Shown: piece after piece, positions 39,781-53,850 of the stretch | Layout: every line of letters begins with the position of its first letter | How positions within the stretch are numbered: the stretch's first letter is position 1 | NCBI GenBank assembly: GCA_958299035.1 | Contig: CATQJL010000112.1 | Location: 19,558,812-19,622,811, forward strand | Direction: 5' to 3' | Origin: Cylicocyclus nassatus | Taxonomy: Eukaryota; Nematoda; Chromadorea; Rhabditida; Strongylidae | Length of the DNA stretch: 64,000 nt | Notes under the pieces: model-generated | Told to the model about the DNA's origin: nothing | Seen by the model: the letters and a program-made list of their open reading frames with translations, nothing else | The model's database searches: none | Made by a program: the position numbers and the translations under genes

Positions 39781-42249
39781 GTGACTAAGTCCCGCTGGTG
39801 CTTTCAACTAGGTAACGGGGTGTAAGCGGGACGTGGGGCAATTACATCGGGCAGGGAAACAGATTTTTCTACGTTTGGGGCAGTTCTCAAAAAAAGCCAA
39901 AAGTGGCATGTACGGCAATTTACGCTGATTACTTGATTTCGTTGTTTTCTTTCTGTAGAGTCGTAAGGTCGGTTTTTCTCACATATACGGTATTCAAGCG
40001 ACACATAGGGCATAATTTTTCTTTTTGAATAGTTACTATCGTTCTGTAAGCGGCACGTAGGGCAACTCGATTGTCTTTCAGATAGATAGTATTGGTTTGT
40101 AAGCGGCATGTAGGGCAACTCGATCGGGCAGGGAAACAGATTTTTGTGGGTTTGGGGCAGTTCTTTCGATTTTTGAACGGTCTTCGAGCGGCTTGGGGCA
40201 TGAACTGTCTTTCAGATAGATGATATTGGTCTGTAAGCGGCACGTAGGGCAACTCGATCGGGCAGGGAAACAGATTTTTGTGGGTTTGGGGCAGTTCTTT
40301 TGATTTTTAAACGGTCTTCGAGCGGCTTGGGGCATGAACTGTCTTTCAGATAGATGATATTGGTCTGTAAGCGGCACGTAGGGCAACTCGATCGCACAGG
40401 GAAACAGATAGATGATATTGGTCTGTAAGCGGCACGTAGGGCAACTCGATCGGGCAGGGAAACAGATTTTTGTGGGTTTGAGGCAGTTCTTTCGATTTTT
40501 AAACGGTCTTCGAGCGGCTTGGGGCATGAATTGTCTTTCAGATAGATGATATTGTGACTAAGTCCCGCTGGTGCTTTCAACTAGGTAACGGGGTGTAAGC
40601 GGGACGTGGGGCAATTACATCGGGCAGGGAAACAGATTTTTCTACGTTTGGGGCAGCTCTCAAAAAAAGCCAAAAGTGGCATGTACGGCAATTTACGCTG
40701 ATTACTTGATTTCGTTGTTTTCTTTGTGTAGAGTCGTAAGGTCGGTTTTTCTCACATATACGGTATTCAAGCGACACATAGGGCATAATTTTTCTTTTTG
40801 AATAGTTACTATCGTTCTGTAAGCGGCACATAGGGCAACTCGATTGTCTTTCAGATAGATAGTATTGGTTTGTAAGCGGCACGTAGGGCAACTCGATCGG
40901 GCAGGGAAACAGATTTTTCTACGTTTGGGGCAGCTCTCAAAAAAAGCCAAAAGTGGCATGTACGGCAATTTACGCTGATTACTTGATTTCGTTGTTTTCT
41001 TTGTGTAGAGTCGTAAGGTCGGTTTTTCTCACATATACGGTATTCAAGCGACACATAGGGCATAATTTTTCTTTTTGAATAGTTACTATCGTTCTGTAAG
41101 CGGCACGTAGGGCAACTCGATTGTCTTTCAGATAGATAGTATTGGTTTGTAAGCGGCACGTAGGGCAACTCGATTGTCTTTCAGATAGATAGTATTGGTT
41201 TGTAAGCGGCATGTAGGGCAACTCGATCGGGCAGGGAAACAGATTTTTGTGGGTTTGGGGCAGTTCTTTCGATTTTTGAACGGTCTTCGAGCGGCTTGGG
41301 GCATGAACTGTCTTTCAGATAGATGATATTGGTCTGTAAGCGGCACGTAGGGCAACTCGATCGGGCAGGGAAACAGATTTTTGTGGGTTTGGGGCAGTTC
41401 TTTCGATTTTTGAACGGTCTTCGAGCGGCTTGGGGCATGAACTGTCTTTCAGATAGATGATATTGGTCTGTAAGCGGCACGTAGGGCAACTCGATCGGGC
41501 AGGGAAACAGATTTTTGTGGGTTTGGGGCAGTTCTTTTGATTTTTAAACGGTCTTCGAGCGGCTTGGGGCATGAACTGTCTTTCAGATAGATGATATTGG
41601 TCTGTAAGCGGCACGTAGGGCAACTCGATCGCACAGGGAAACAGATAGATGATATTGGTCTGTAAGAGGCACGTAGGGCAGTCGATCGGGCAGGGAAACA
41701 GATTTTTGTGGGTTTGGGGCAGTTCTTTTGATTTTTAAACGGTCTTCGAGTGGCTTGGGGCATGAACTGTCTTTCAGATAGATGATATTGGTCTGTAAGC
41801 GGCACGTAGGGCAACTCGATCGCACAGGGAAACAGATAGATGATATTGGTCTGTAAGCGGCATGTAGGGCAACTCGATCGGGCAGGGAAACAGATTTTTG
41901 TGGGTTTGGGGCAGTTCTTTCGATTTTTGAACGGTCTTCGAGCGGCTTGGGGCATGAACTGTCTTTCAGATAGATGATATTGGTCTGTAAGCGGCACGTA
42001 GGGCAACTCGACCGCACAGGGAAACAGATTTTTGTGGGTTTGGGGCAGTTCTTTTGATTTTTAAACGGTCTTCGAGCGGCTTGGGGCATGAACTGTCTTT
42101 CAGATAGATGATATTGGTCTGTAAGCGGCACGTAGGGCAACTCGATCGGGCAGGGAAACAGATATTTGTGGGTTTGGGGCAGTTCTTTCGATTTTTAAAC
42201 GGTCTTCGAGCGGCTTGGGGCATGAATTGTCTTTCAGATAGATGATATT
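39781..42249 (+). repeat. 2469-bp superrepeat, copy 1
   Basis: S cassettes at 39,781 and 40,554 (773 bp apart), with a doubled core after the second. Private markers shared with the next copy are GCAGCTCTCAAAA (C for T), TCTTTGTGTAGAG (G for C) and CGGCACATAGGGCAACTCG near 40,826. Confidence 0.92.
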
Positions 42250-44718
42250 GTGACTAAGTCCCGCTGGTGCTTTCAACTAGGTAACGGGGTGTAAGCGGGA
42301 CGTGGGGCAATTACATCGGGCAGGGAAACAGATTTTTCTACGTTTGGGGCAGTTCTCAAAAAAAGCCAAAAGTGGCATGTACGGCAATTTACGCTGATTA
42401 CTTGATTTCGTTGTTTTCTTTCTGTAGAGTCGTAAGGTCGGTTTTTCTCACATATACGGTATTCAAGCGACACATAGGGCATAATTTTTCTTTTTGAATA
42501 GTTACTATCGTTCTGTAAGCGGCACGTAGGGCAACTCGATTGTCTTTCAGATAGATAGTATTGGTTTGTAAGCGGCATGTAGGGCAACTCGATCGGGCAG
42601 GGAAACAGATTTTTGTGGGTTTGGGGCAGTTCTTTCGATTTTTGAACGGTCTTCGAGCGGCTTGGGGCATGAACTGTCTTTCAGATAGATGATATTGGTC
42701 TGTAAGCGGCACGTAGGGCAACTCGATCGGGCAGGGAAACAGATTTTTGTGGGTTTGGGGCAGTTCTTTTGATTTTTAAACGGTCTTCGAGCGGCTTGGG
42801 GCATGAACTGTCTTTCAGATAGATGATATTGGTCTGTAAGCGGCACGTAGGGCAACTCGATCGCACAGGGAAACAGATAGATGATATTGGTCTGTAAGCG
42901 GCACGTAGGGCAACTCGATCGGGCAGGGAAACAGATTTTTGTGGGTTTGAGGCAGTTCTTTCGATTTTTAAACGGTCTTCGAGCGGCTTGGGGCATGAAT
43001 TGTCTTTCAGATAGATGATATTGTGACTAAGTCCCGCTGGTGCTTTCAACTAGGTAACGGGGTGTAAGCGGGACGTGGGGCAATTACATCGGGCAGGGAA
43101 ACAGATTTTTCTACGTTTGGGGCAGCTCTCAAAAAAAGCCAAAAGTGGCATGTACGGCAATTTACGCTGATTACTTGATTTCGTTGTTTTCTTTGTGTAG
43201 AGTCGTAAGGTCGGTTTTTCTCACATATACGGTATTCAAGCGACACATAGGGCATAATTTTTCTTTTTGAATAGTTACTATCGTTCTGTAAGCGGCACAT
43301 AGGGCAACTCGATTGTCTTTCAGATAGATAGTATTGGTTTGTAAGCGGCACGTAGGGCAACTCGATCGGGCAGGGAAACAGATTTTTCTACGTTTGGGGC
43401 AGCTCTCAAAAAAAGCCAAAAGTGGCATGTACGGCAATTTACGCTGATTACTTGATTTCGTTGTTTTCTTTGTGTAGAGTCGTAAGGTCGGTTTTTCTCA
43501 CATATACGGTATTCAAGCGACACATAGGGCATAATTTTTCTTTTTGAATAGTTACTATCGTTCTGTAAGCGGCACGTAGGGCAACTCGATTGTCTTTCAG
43601 ATAGATAGTATTGGTTTGTAAGCGGCACGTAGGGCAACTCGATTGTCTTTCAGATAGATAGTATTGGTTTGTAAGCGGCATGTAGGGCAACTCGATCGGG
43701 CAGGGAAACAGATTTTTGTGGGTTTGGGGCAGTTCTTTCGATTTTTGAACGGTCTTCGAGCGGCTTGGGGCATGAACTGTCTTTCAGATAGATGATATTG
43801 GTCTGTAAGCGGCACGTAGGGCAACTCGATCGGGCAGGGAAACAGATTTTTGTGGGTTTGGGGCAGTTCTTTCGATTTTTGAACGGTCTTCGAGCGGCTT
43901 GGGGCATGAACTGTCTTTCAGATAGATGATATTGGTCTGTAAGCGGCACGTAGGGCAACTCGATCGGGCAGGGAAACAGATTTTTGTGGGTTTGGGGCAG
44001 TTCTTTTGATTTTTAAACGGTCTTCGAGCGGCTTGGGGCATGAACTGTCTTTCAGATAGATGATATTGGTCTGTAAGCGACACGTAGGGCAACTCGATCG
44101 CACAGGGAAACAGATAGATGATATTGGTCTGTAAGAGGCACGTAGGGCAGTCGATCGGGCAGGGAAACAGATTTTTGTGGGTTTGGGGCAGTTCTTTTGA
44201 TTTTTAAACGGTCTTCGAGTGGCTTGGGGCATGAACTGTCTTTCAGATAGATGATATTGGTCTGTAAGCGGCACGTAGGGCAACTCGATCGCACAGGGAA
44301 ACAGATAGATGATATTGGTCTGTAAGCGGCATGTAGGGCAACTCGATCGGGCAGGGAAACAGATTTTTGTGGGTTTGGGGCAGTTCTTTCGATTTTTGAA
44401 CGGTCTTCGAGCGGCTTGGGGCATGAACTGTCTTTCAGATAGATGATATTGGTCTGTAAGCGGCACGTAGGGCAACTCGACCGCACAGGGAAACAGATTT
44501 TTGTGGGTTTGGGGCAGTTCTTTTGATTTTTAAACGGTCTTCGAGCGGCTTGGGGCATGAACTGTCTTTCAGATAGATGATATTGGTCTGTAAGCGGCAC
44601 GTAGGGCAACTCGATCGGGCAGGGAAACAGATATTTGTGGGTTTGGGGCAGTTCTTTCGATTTTTAAACGGTCTTCGAGCGGCTTGGGGCATGAATTGTC
44701 TTTCAGATAGATGATATT
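42250..44718 (+). repeat. 2469-bp superrepeat, copy 2
   Basis: Its S cassettes at 42,250 and 43,023 lie exactly 2469 bp after those of copy 1, and all copy 1 markers are present. Few differences are seen, for example TGTAAGCGACACG near 44,078. This is one of the youngest duplications in the array, judged by the small number of differences seen by eye. Confidence 0.92.
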
Positions 44719-46665
44719 GTGACTAAGTCCCGCTGGTGCTTTCAACTAGGTAACGGGGTGTAAGCGGGACGTGGGGCAATTACATCGGGCAGGGAAACAG
44801 ATTTTTCTACGTTTGGGGCAGTTCTCAAAAAAAGCCAAAAGTGGCATGTACGGCAATTTACGCTGATTACTTGATTTCGTTGTTTTCTTTCTGTAGAGTC
44901 GTAAGGTCGGTTTTTCTCACATATACGGTATTCAAGCGACACATAGGGCATAATTTTTCTTTTTGAATAGTTACTATCGTTCTGTAAGCGGCACGTAGGG
45001 CAACTCGATTGTCTTTCAGATAGATAGTATTGGTTTGTAAGCGGCATGTAGGGCAACTCGATCGGGCAGGGAAACAGATTTTTGTGGGTTTGGGGCAGTT
45101 CTTTCGATTTTTGAACGGTCTTCGAGCGGCTTGGGGCATGAACTGTCTTTCAGATAGATGATATTGGTCTGTAAGCGGCACGTAGGGCAACTCGATCGGG
45201 CAGGGAAACAGATTTTTGTGGGTTTGGGGCAGTTCTTTTGATTTTTAAACGGTCTTCGAGCGGCTTGGGGCATGAACTGTCTTTCAGATAGATGATATTG
45301 GTCTGTAAGCGGCACGTAGGGCAACTCGATCGCACAGGGAAACAGATAGATGATATTGGTCTGTAAGCGGCACGTAGGGCAACTCGATCGGGCAGGGAAA
45401 CAGATTTTTGTGGGTTTGAGGCAGTTCTTTCGATTTTTAAACGGTCTTCGAGCGGCTTGGGGCATGAATTGTCTTTCAGATAGATGATATTGTGACTAAG
45501 TCCCGCTGGTGCTTTCAACTAGGTAACGGGGTGTAAGCGGGACGTGGGGCAATTACATCGGGCAGGGAAACAGATTTTTCTACGTTTGGGGCAGTTCTCA
45601 AAAAAAGCCAAAAGTGGCATGTACGGCAATTTACGCTGATTACTTGATTTCGTTGTTTTCTTTGTGTAGAGTCGTAAGGTCGGTTTTTCTCACATATACG
45701 GTATTCAAGCGACACATAGGGCATAATTTTTCTTTTTGAATAGTTACTATCGTTCTGTAAGCGGCACGTAGGGCAACTCGATTGTCTTTCAGATAGATAG
45801 TATTGGTTTGTAAGCGGCACGTAGGGCAACTCGATCGGGCAGGGAAACAGATTTTTGTGGGTTTGGGGCAGTTCTTTTGATTTTTAAACGGTCTTCGAGC
45901 GGCTTGGGGCATGAACTGTCTTTCAGATAGATGATATTGGTCTGTAAGCGGCACGTAGGGCAACTCGATCGCACAGGGAAACAGATAGATGATATTGGTC
46001 TGTAAGCGGCACGTAGGGCAACTCGATCGGGCAGGGAAACAGATTTTTGTGGGTTTGGGGCAGTTCTTTCGATTTTTGAACGGTCTTCGAGCGGCTTGGG
46101 GCATGAACTGTCTTTCAGATAGATGATATTGGTCTGTAAGCGGCACGTAGGGCAACTCGACCGCACAGGGAAACAGATTTTTGTGGGTTTGGGGCAGTTC
46201 TTTTGATTTTTAAACGGTCTTCGAGCGGCTTGGGGCATGAACTGTCTTTCAGATAGATGATATTGGTCTGTAAGCGGCACGTAGGGCAACTCGATCGGGC
46301 AGGGAAACAGATATTTGTGGGTTTGGGGCAGTTCTTTCGATTTTTAAACGGTCTTCGAGCGGCTTGGGGCATGAACTGTCTTTCAGATAGATGATATTGG
46401 TCTGTAAGCGGCACGTAGGGCAACTCGATCGGGCAGGGAAACAAATTTTTGTGGGTTTGGGGCAGTTCTTTCGATTTTAAACGGTCTTCGAGCGGCTTGG
46501 GGCATGAACTGTCTTTCAGATAGATGATATTGGTCTGTAAGCGGCAAGTAGGGCAACTCGATCGGGCAGGGAAACAGATTTTTGTGGGTTTGGGGCAGTT
46601 CTTTCGATTTTTAAACGGTCTTCGAGCGGCTTGGGGCATGAACTGTCTTTCAGATAGATGATATT
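44719..46665 (+). repeat. 2469-bp superrepeat, truncated copy 3, and following A/B units
   Basis: S cassettes at 44,719 and 45,492 continue the 2469-bp period. The second keeps TCTTTGTGTAGAG but has GCAGTTCTCAAAA. The repeat departs from copies 1 and 2 at about 45,855, where the second S core would begin, and continues as A and B units up to 46,665. It marks the right end of this amplification. Confidence 0.87.
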
Positions 46666-48494
46666 GTGACTAAGTCCCGCTGGTGCTTTCAACTAGGTAA
46701 CGGGGTGTAAGCGGGACGTGGGGCAATTACATCGGGCAGGGAAACAGATTTTTCTACGTTTGGGGCAGTTCTCAAAAAAAGCCAAAAGTGGCATGTACGG
46801 CAATTTACGCTGATTACTTGATTTCGTTGTTTTCTTTCTGTAGAGTCGTAAGGTCGGTTTTTCTCACATATACGGTATTCAAGCGACACATAGGGCATAA
46901 TTTTTCTTTTTGAATAGTTACTATCGTTCTGTAAGCGGCACGTAGGGCAACTCGATTGTCTTTCAGATAGATAGTATTGGTTTGTAAGCGGCACGTAGGG
47001 CAACTCGATCGGGCAGGGAAACAGATTTTTCTACGTTTGGGGCAGTTCTCAAAAAAAGCCAAAAGTGGCATGTACGGCAATTTACGCTGATTACTTGATT
47101 TCGTTGTTTTCTTTCTGTAGAGTCGTAAGGTCGGTTTTTCTCACATATACGGTATTCAAGCGACACATAGGGCATAATTTTTCTTTTTGAATAGTTACTA
47201 TCGTTCTGTAAGCGGCACGTAGGGCAACTCGATTGTCTTTCAGATAGATAGTATTGGTTTGTAAGCGGCACGTAGGGCAACTCGATTGTCTTTCAGATAG
47301 ATAGTATTGGTTTGTAAGCGGCATGTAGGGCAACTCGATCGGGCAGGGAAACAGATTTTTGTGGGTTTGGGGCAGTTCTTTCGATTTTTGAACGGTCTTC
47401 GAGCGGCTTGGGGCATGAACTGTCTTTCAGATAGATGATATTGGTCTGTAAGCGGCACGTAGGGCAACTCGATCGGGCAGGGAAACAGATTTTTGTGGGT
47501 TTGGGGCAGTTCTTTTGATTTTTAAACGGTCTTCGAGCGGCTTGGGGCATGAACTGTCTTTCAGATAGATGATATTGGTCTGTAAGCGGCACGTAGGGCA
47601 ACTCGATCGCACAGGGAAACAGATAGATGATATTGGTCTGTAAGCGGCATGTAGGGCAACTCGATCGGGCAGGGGAACAGATTTTTGTGGGTTTGGGGCA
47701 GTTCTTTCGATTTTTGAACGGCCTTCGAGCGGCTTGGGGCATGAACTGTCTTTCAGATAGATGATATTGGTCTGTAAACGGCACGTAGGGCAGTCGATCG
47801 GGCAGGGAAACAGATTTTTGTGGGTTTGGGGCAGTTCTTTTGATTTTTAAACGGTCTTCGAGTGGCTTGGGGCATGAACTGTCTTTCAGATAGATGATAT
47901 TGGTCTGTAAGAGGCACGTAGGGCAGTCGATCGGGCAGGGAAACAGATTTTTGTGGGTTTGGGGCAGTTCTTTTGATTTTTAAACGGTCTTCGAGTGGCT
48001 TGGGGCATGAACTGTCTTTCAGATAGATGATATTGGTCTGTAAGCGGCACGTAGGGCAACTCGATCGCACAGGGAAACAGATAGATGATATTGGTCTGTA
48101 AGCGGCATGTAGGGCAACTCGATCGGGCAGGGAAACAGATTTTTGTGGGTTTGGGGCAGTTCTTTCGATTTTTGAACGGTCTTCGAGCGGCTTGGGGCAT
48201 GAACTGTCTTTCAGATAGATGATATTGGTCTGTAAGCGGCACGTAGGGCAACTCGACCGCACAGGGAAACAGATTTTTGTGGGTTTGGGGCAGTTCTTTC
48301 GATTTTTAAACGGTCTTCGAGCGGCTTGGGGCATGAACTGTCTTTCAGATAGATGATATTGGTCTGTAAGCGGCACGTAGGGCAACTCGATCGGGCAGGG
48401 AAACAGATTTTTGTGGGTTTGAGGCAGTTCTTTCGATTTTTAAACGGTCTTCGAGCGGCTTGGGGCATGAATTGTCTTTCAGATAGATGATATT
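46666..48494 (+). repeat. 1829-bp superrepeat, copy 1
   Basis: It starts with a doubled S cassette and includes the GCAGGGGAACAG and TGTAAACGGCACG units also seen at 36-38 kb. A private change, AACGGCCTTCG, lies near 47,720. Confidence 0.88.
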
Positions 48495-50724
48495 GTGACT
48501 AAGTCCCGCTGGTGCTTTCAACTAGGTAACGGGGTGTAAGCGGGACGTGGGGCAATTACATCGGGCAGGGAAACAGATTTTTCTACGTTTGGGGCAGTTC
48601 TCAAAAAAAGCCAAAAGTGGCATGTACGGCAATTTACGCTGATTACTTGATTTCGTTGTTTTCTTTCTGTAGAGTCGTAAGGTCGGTTTTTCTCACATAT
48701 ACGGTATTCAAGCGACACATAGGGCATAATTTTTCTTTTTGAATAGTTACTATCGTTCTGTAAGCGGCACGTAGGGCAACTCGATTGTCTTTCAGATAGA
48801 TAGTATTGGTTTGTAAGCGGCACGTAGGGCAACTCGATCGGGCAGGGAAACAGATTTTTCTACGTTTGGGGCAGTTCTCAAAAAAAGCCAAAAGTGGCAT
48901 GTACGGCAATTTACGCTGATTACTTGATTTCGTTGTTTTCTTTCTGTAGAGTCGTAAGGTCGGTTTTTCTCACATATACGGTATTCAAGCGACACATAGG
49001 GCATAATTTTTCTTTTTGAATAGTTACTATCGTTCTGTAAGCGGCACGTAGGGCAACTCGATTGTCTTTCAGATAGATAGTATTGGTTTGTAAGCGGCAC
49101 GTAGGGCAACTCGATTGTCTTTCAGATAGATAGTATTGGTTTGTAAGCGGCATGTAGGGCAACTCGATCGGGCAGGGAAACAGATTTTTGTGGGTTTGGG
49201 GCAGTTCTTTCGATTTTTGAACGGTCTTCGAGCGGCTTGGGGCATGAACTGTCTTTCAGATAGATGATATTGGTCTGTAAGCGGCACGTAGGGCAACTCG
49301 ATCGGGCAGGGAAACAGATTTTTGTGGGTTTGGGGCAGTTCTTTTGATTTTTAAACGGTCTTCGAGCGGCTTGGGGCATGAACTGTCTTTCAGATAGATG
49401 ATATTGGTCTGTAAGCGGCACGTAGGGCAACTCGATCGCACAGGGAAACAGATAGATGATATTGGTCTGTAAGCGGCATGTAGGGCAACTCGATCGGGCA
49501 GGGGAACAGATTTTTGTGGGTTTGGGGCAGTTCTTTCGATTTTTGAACGGTCTTCGAGCGGCTTGGGGCATGAACTGTCTTTCAGATAGATGATATTGGT
49601 CTGTAAACGGCAAGTAGGGCAGTCGATCGGGCAGGGAAACAGATTTTTGTGGGTTTGGGGCAGTTCTTTTGATTTTTAAACGGTCTTCGAGTGGCTTGGG
49701 GCATGAACTGTCTTTCAGATAGATGATATTGGTCTGTAAGAGGCACGTAGGGCAGTCGATCGGGCAGGGAAACAGATTTTTGTGGGTTTGGGGCAGTTCT
49801 TTTGATTTTTAAACGGTCTTCGAGTGGCTTGGGGCATGAACTGTCTTTCAGATAGATGATATTGGTCTGTAAGCGGCACGTAGGGCAACTCGATCGCACA
49901 GGGAAACAGATAGATGATATTGGTCTGTAAGCGGCATGTAGGGCAACTCGATCGGGCAGGGAAACAGATTTTTGTGGGTTTGGGGCAGTTCTTTCGATTT
50001 TTGAACGGTCTTCGAGCGGCTTGGGGCATGAACTGTCTTTCAGATAGATGATATTGGTCTGTAAGCGGCACGTAGGGCAACTCGACCGCACAGGGAAACA
50101 GATTTTTGTGGGTTTGGGGCAGTTCTTTTGATTTTTAAACGGTCTTCGAGCGGCTTGGGGCATGAACTGTCTTTCAGATAGATGATATTGGTCTGTAAGC
50201 GGCACGTAGGGCAACTCGATCGGGCAGGGAAACAGATATTTGTGGGTTTGGGGCAGTTCTTTCGATTTTTAAACGGTCTTCGAGCGGCTTGGGGCATGAA
50301 CTGTCTTTCAGATAGATGATATTGGTCTGTAAGCGGCACGTAGGGCAACTCGATCGGGCAGGGAAACAAATTTTTGTGGGTTTGGGGCAGTTCTTTCGAT
50401 TTTAAACGGTCTTCGAGCGGCTTGGGGCATGAACTGTCTTTCAGATAGATGATATTGGTCTGTAAGCGGCAAGTAGGGCAACTCGATCGGGCAGGGAAAC
50501 AGATTTTTGTGGGTTTGGGGCAGTTCTTTCGATTTTTAAACGGTCTTCGAGCGGCTTGGGGCATGAACTGTCTTTCAGATAGATGATATTGGCCTGTAAG
50601 CGGCACGTAGGGCAACTCGATCGGGCAGGGAAACAGATTTTTGTGGGTTTGAGGCAGTTCTTTCGATTTTTAAACGGTCTTCGAGCGGCTTGGGGCATGA
50701 ATTGTCTTTCAGATAGATGATATT
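48495..50724 (+). repeat. 1829-bp superrepeat, copy 2 with a longer tail
   Basis: It matches copy 1 at offset 1829 for about 1.7 kb. It then continues with CGACCGCACAGG, ACAGATATTTG and the 1-bp-short ATTTTAAACGG units before the next S cassette, giving 2230 bp between cassettes. A private change, TATTGGCCTG, lies near 50,590. Confidence 0.86.
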
Positions 50725-53700
50725 GTGACTAAGTCCCGCTGGTGCTTTCAACTAGGTAACGGGGTGTAAGCGGGACGTGGGGCAATTACATCGGGCAGGG
50801 AAACAGATTTTTCTACGTTTGGGGCAGTTCTCAAAAAAAGCCAAAAGTGGCATGTACGGCAATTTACGCTGATTACTTGATTTCGTTGTTTTCTTTCTGT
50901 AGAGTCGTAAGGTCGGTTTTTCTCACATATACGGTATTCAAGCGACACATAGGGCATAATTTTTCTTTTTGAATAGTTACTATCGTTCTGTAAGCGGCAC
51001 GTAGGGCAACTCGATTGTCTTTCAGATAGATAGTATTGGTTTGTAAGCGGCACGTAGGGCAACTCGATTGTCTTTCAGATAGATAGTATTGGTTTGTAAG
51101 CGGCATGTAGGGCAACTCGATCGGGCAGGGAAACAGATTTTTGTGGGTTTGGGGCAGTTCTTTCGATTTTTGAACGGTCTTCGAGCGGCTTGGGGCATGA
51201 ACTGTCTTTCAGATAGATGATATTGGTCTGTAAGCGGCACGTAGGGCAACTCGATCGGGCAGGGAAACAGATTTTTGTGGGTTTGGGGCAGTTCTTTTGA
51301 TTTTTAAACGGTCTTCGAGCGGCTTGGGGCATGAACTGTCTTTCAGATAGATGATATTGGTCTGTAAGCGGCACGTAGGGCAACTCGATCGCACAGGGAA
51401 ACAGATAGATGATATTGGTCTGTAAGCGGCACGTAGGGCAACTCGATCGGGCAGGGAAACAGATTTTTGTGGGTTTGAGGCAGTTCTTTCGATTTTTAAA
51501 CGGTCTTCGAGCGGCTTGGGGAATGAATTGTCTTTCAGATAGATGATATTGTGACTAAGTCCCGCTGGTGCTTTCAACTAGGTAACGGGGTGTAAGCGGG
51601 ACGTGGGGCAATTACATCGGGCAGGGAAACAGATTTTTCTACGTTTGGGGCAGTTCTCAAAAAAAGCCAAAAGTGGCATGTACGGCAATTTACGCTGATT
51701 ACTTGATTTCGTTGTTTTCTTTCTGTAGAGTCGTAAGGTCGGTTTTTCTCACATATACGGTATTCAAGCGACACATAGGGCATAATTTTTCTTTTTGAAT
51801 AGTTACTATCGTTCTGTAAGCGGCACGTAGGGCAACTCGATTGTCTTTCAGATAGATAGTATTGGTTTGTAAGCGGCACGTAGGGCAACTCGATCGGGCA
51901 GGGAAACAGATTTTTCTACGTTTGGGGCAGTTCTCAAAAAAAGCCAAAAGTGGCATGTACGGCAATTTACGCTGATTACTTGATTTCGTTGTTTTCTTTC
52001 TGTAGAGTCGTAAGGTCGGTTTTTCTCACATATACGGTATTCAAGCGACACATAGGGCATAATTATTCTTTTTGAATAGTTACTATCGTTCTGTAAGCGG
52101 CACGTAGGGCAACTCGATTGTCTTTCAGATAGATAGTATTGGTTTGTAAGCGGCACGTAGGGCAACTCGATTGTCTTTCAGATAGATAGTATTGGTTTGT
52201 AAGCGGCATGTAGGGCAACTCGATCGGGCAGGGAAACAGATTTTTGTGGGTTTGGGGCAGTTCTTTTGATTTTTAAACGGTCTTCGAGCGGCTTGGGGCA
52301 TGAACTGTCTTTCAGATAGATGATATTGGTCTGTAAGCGGCACGTAGGGCAACTCGATCGCACAGGGAAACAGATAGATGATATTGGTCTGTAAGAGGCA
52401 CGTAGGGCAGTCGATCGGGCAGGGAAACAGATTTTTGTGGGTTTGGGGCAGTTCTTTTGATTTTTAAACGGTCTTCGAGTGGCTTGGGGCATGAACTGTC
52501 TTTCAGATAGATGATATTGGTCTGTAAGCGGCACGTAGGGCAACTCGATCGCACAGGGAAACAGATAGATGATATTGGTCTGTAAGCGGCATGTAGGGCA
52601 ACTCGATCGGGCAGGGAAACAGATTTTTGTGGGTTTGGGGCAGTTCTTTCGATTTTTGAACGGTCTTCGAGCGGCTTGGGGCATGAACTGTCTTTCAGAT
52701 AGATGATATTGGTCTGTAAGCGGCACGTAGGGCAACTCGACCGCACAGGGAAACAGATTTTTGTGGGTTTGGGGCAGTTCTTTTGATTTTTAAACGGTCT
52801 TCGAGCGGCTTGGGGCATGAACTGTCTTTCAGATAGATGATATTGGTCTGTAAGCGGCACGTAGGGCAACTCGATCGGGCAGGGAAACAGATATTTGTGG
52901 GTTTGGGGCAGTTCTTTCGATTTTAAACGGTCTTCGAGCGGCTTGGGGCATGAACTGTCTTTCAGATAGATGATATTGGTCTGTAAGCGGCAAGTAGGGC
53001 AACTCGATCGGGCAGGGAAACAGATTTTTGTGGGTTTGGGGCAGTTCTTTCGATTTTTAAACGGTCTTCGAGCGGCTTGGGGCATGAACTGCCTTTCAGA
53101 TAGATGATATTGGTCTGTAAGCGGCACGTAGGGCAACTCGATCGGGCAGGGAAACAGATTTTTGTGGGTTTGAGGCAGTTCTTTCGATTTTTAAACGGTC
53201 TTCGAGCGGCTTGGGGCATGAATTGTCTTTCAGATAGATGATATTGTGACTAAGTCCCGCTGGTGCTTTCAACTAGGTAACGGGGTGTAAGCGGGACGTG
53301 GGGCAATTACATCGGGCAGGGAAACAGATTTTTCTACGTTTGGGGCAGTTCTCAAAAAAAGCCAAAAGTGGCATGTACGGCAATTTACGCTGATTACTTG
53401 ATTTCGTTGTTTTCTTTCTGTAGAGTCGTAAGGTCGGTTTTTCTCACATATACGGTATTGAAGCGACACATAGGGCATAATTTTTCTTTTTGAATAGTTA
53501 CTATCGTTCTGTAAGCGGCACGTAGGGCAACTCGATTGTCTTTCAGATAGATAGTATTGGTTTGTAAGCGGCACGTAGGGCAACTCGATCGGGCAGGGAA
53601 ACAGATTTTTGCGGGTTTGGGGCAATTCTTTTGATTTTTAAACGGTCTTCGAGCGGCTTGGGGCATGAACTGTCTTTCAGATAGACGATATTGGTCTGTA

Positions 53701-53850
53701 AGCGGCACGTAGGGCAACTCGATCGGGCAGGGAAACAGATTTTTGTGGGTTTGGGGCAGTTCTTTCGATTTTTAAACGGTCTTCGAGCGGCTTGGGGCAT
53801 GAACTGTCTTTCAGATAGATGATATTGGTCTGTAAGCGGCACGTAGGGCA
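50725..53850 (+). repeat. Last S-bearing part of the array
   Basis: S cassettes at 50,725, 51,551 (doubled core) and 53,246, the last in the window. Private changes include AATTATTCTTTTTG near 52,062 and GTATTGAAGCGAC near 53,457. The unit after the last cassette has TTTTTGCGGGTTTGGGGCAA and GATAGACGATATTGG, also found near 38,780-38,860, linking the two places. Confidence 0.85.
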
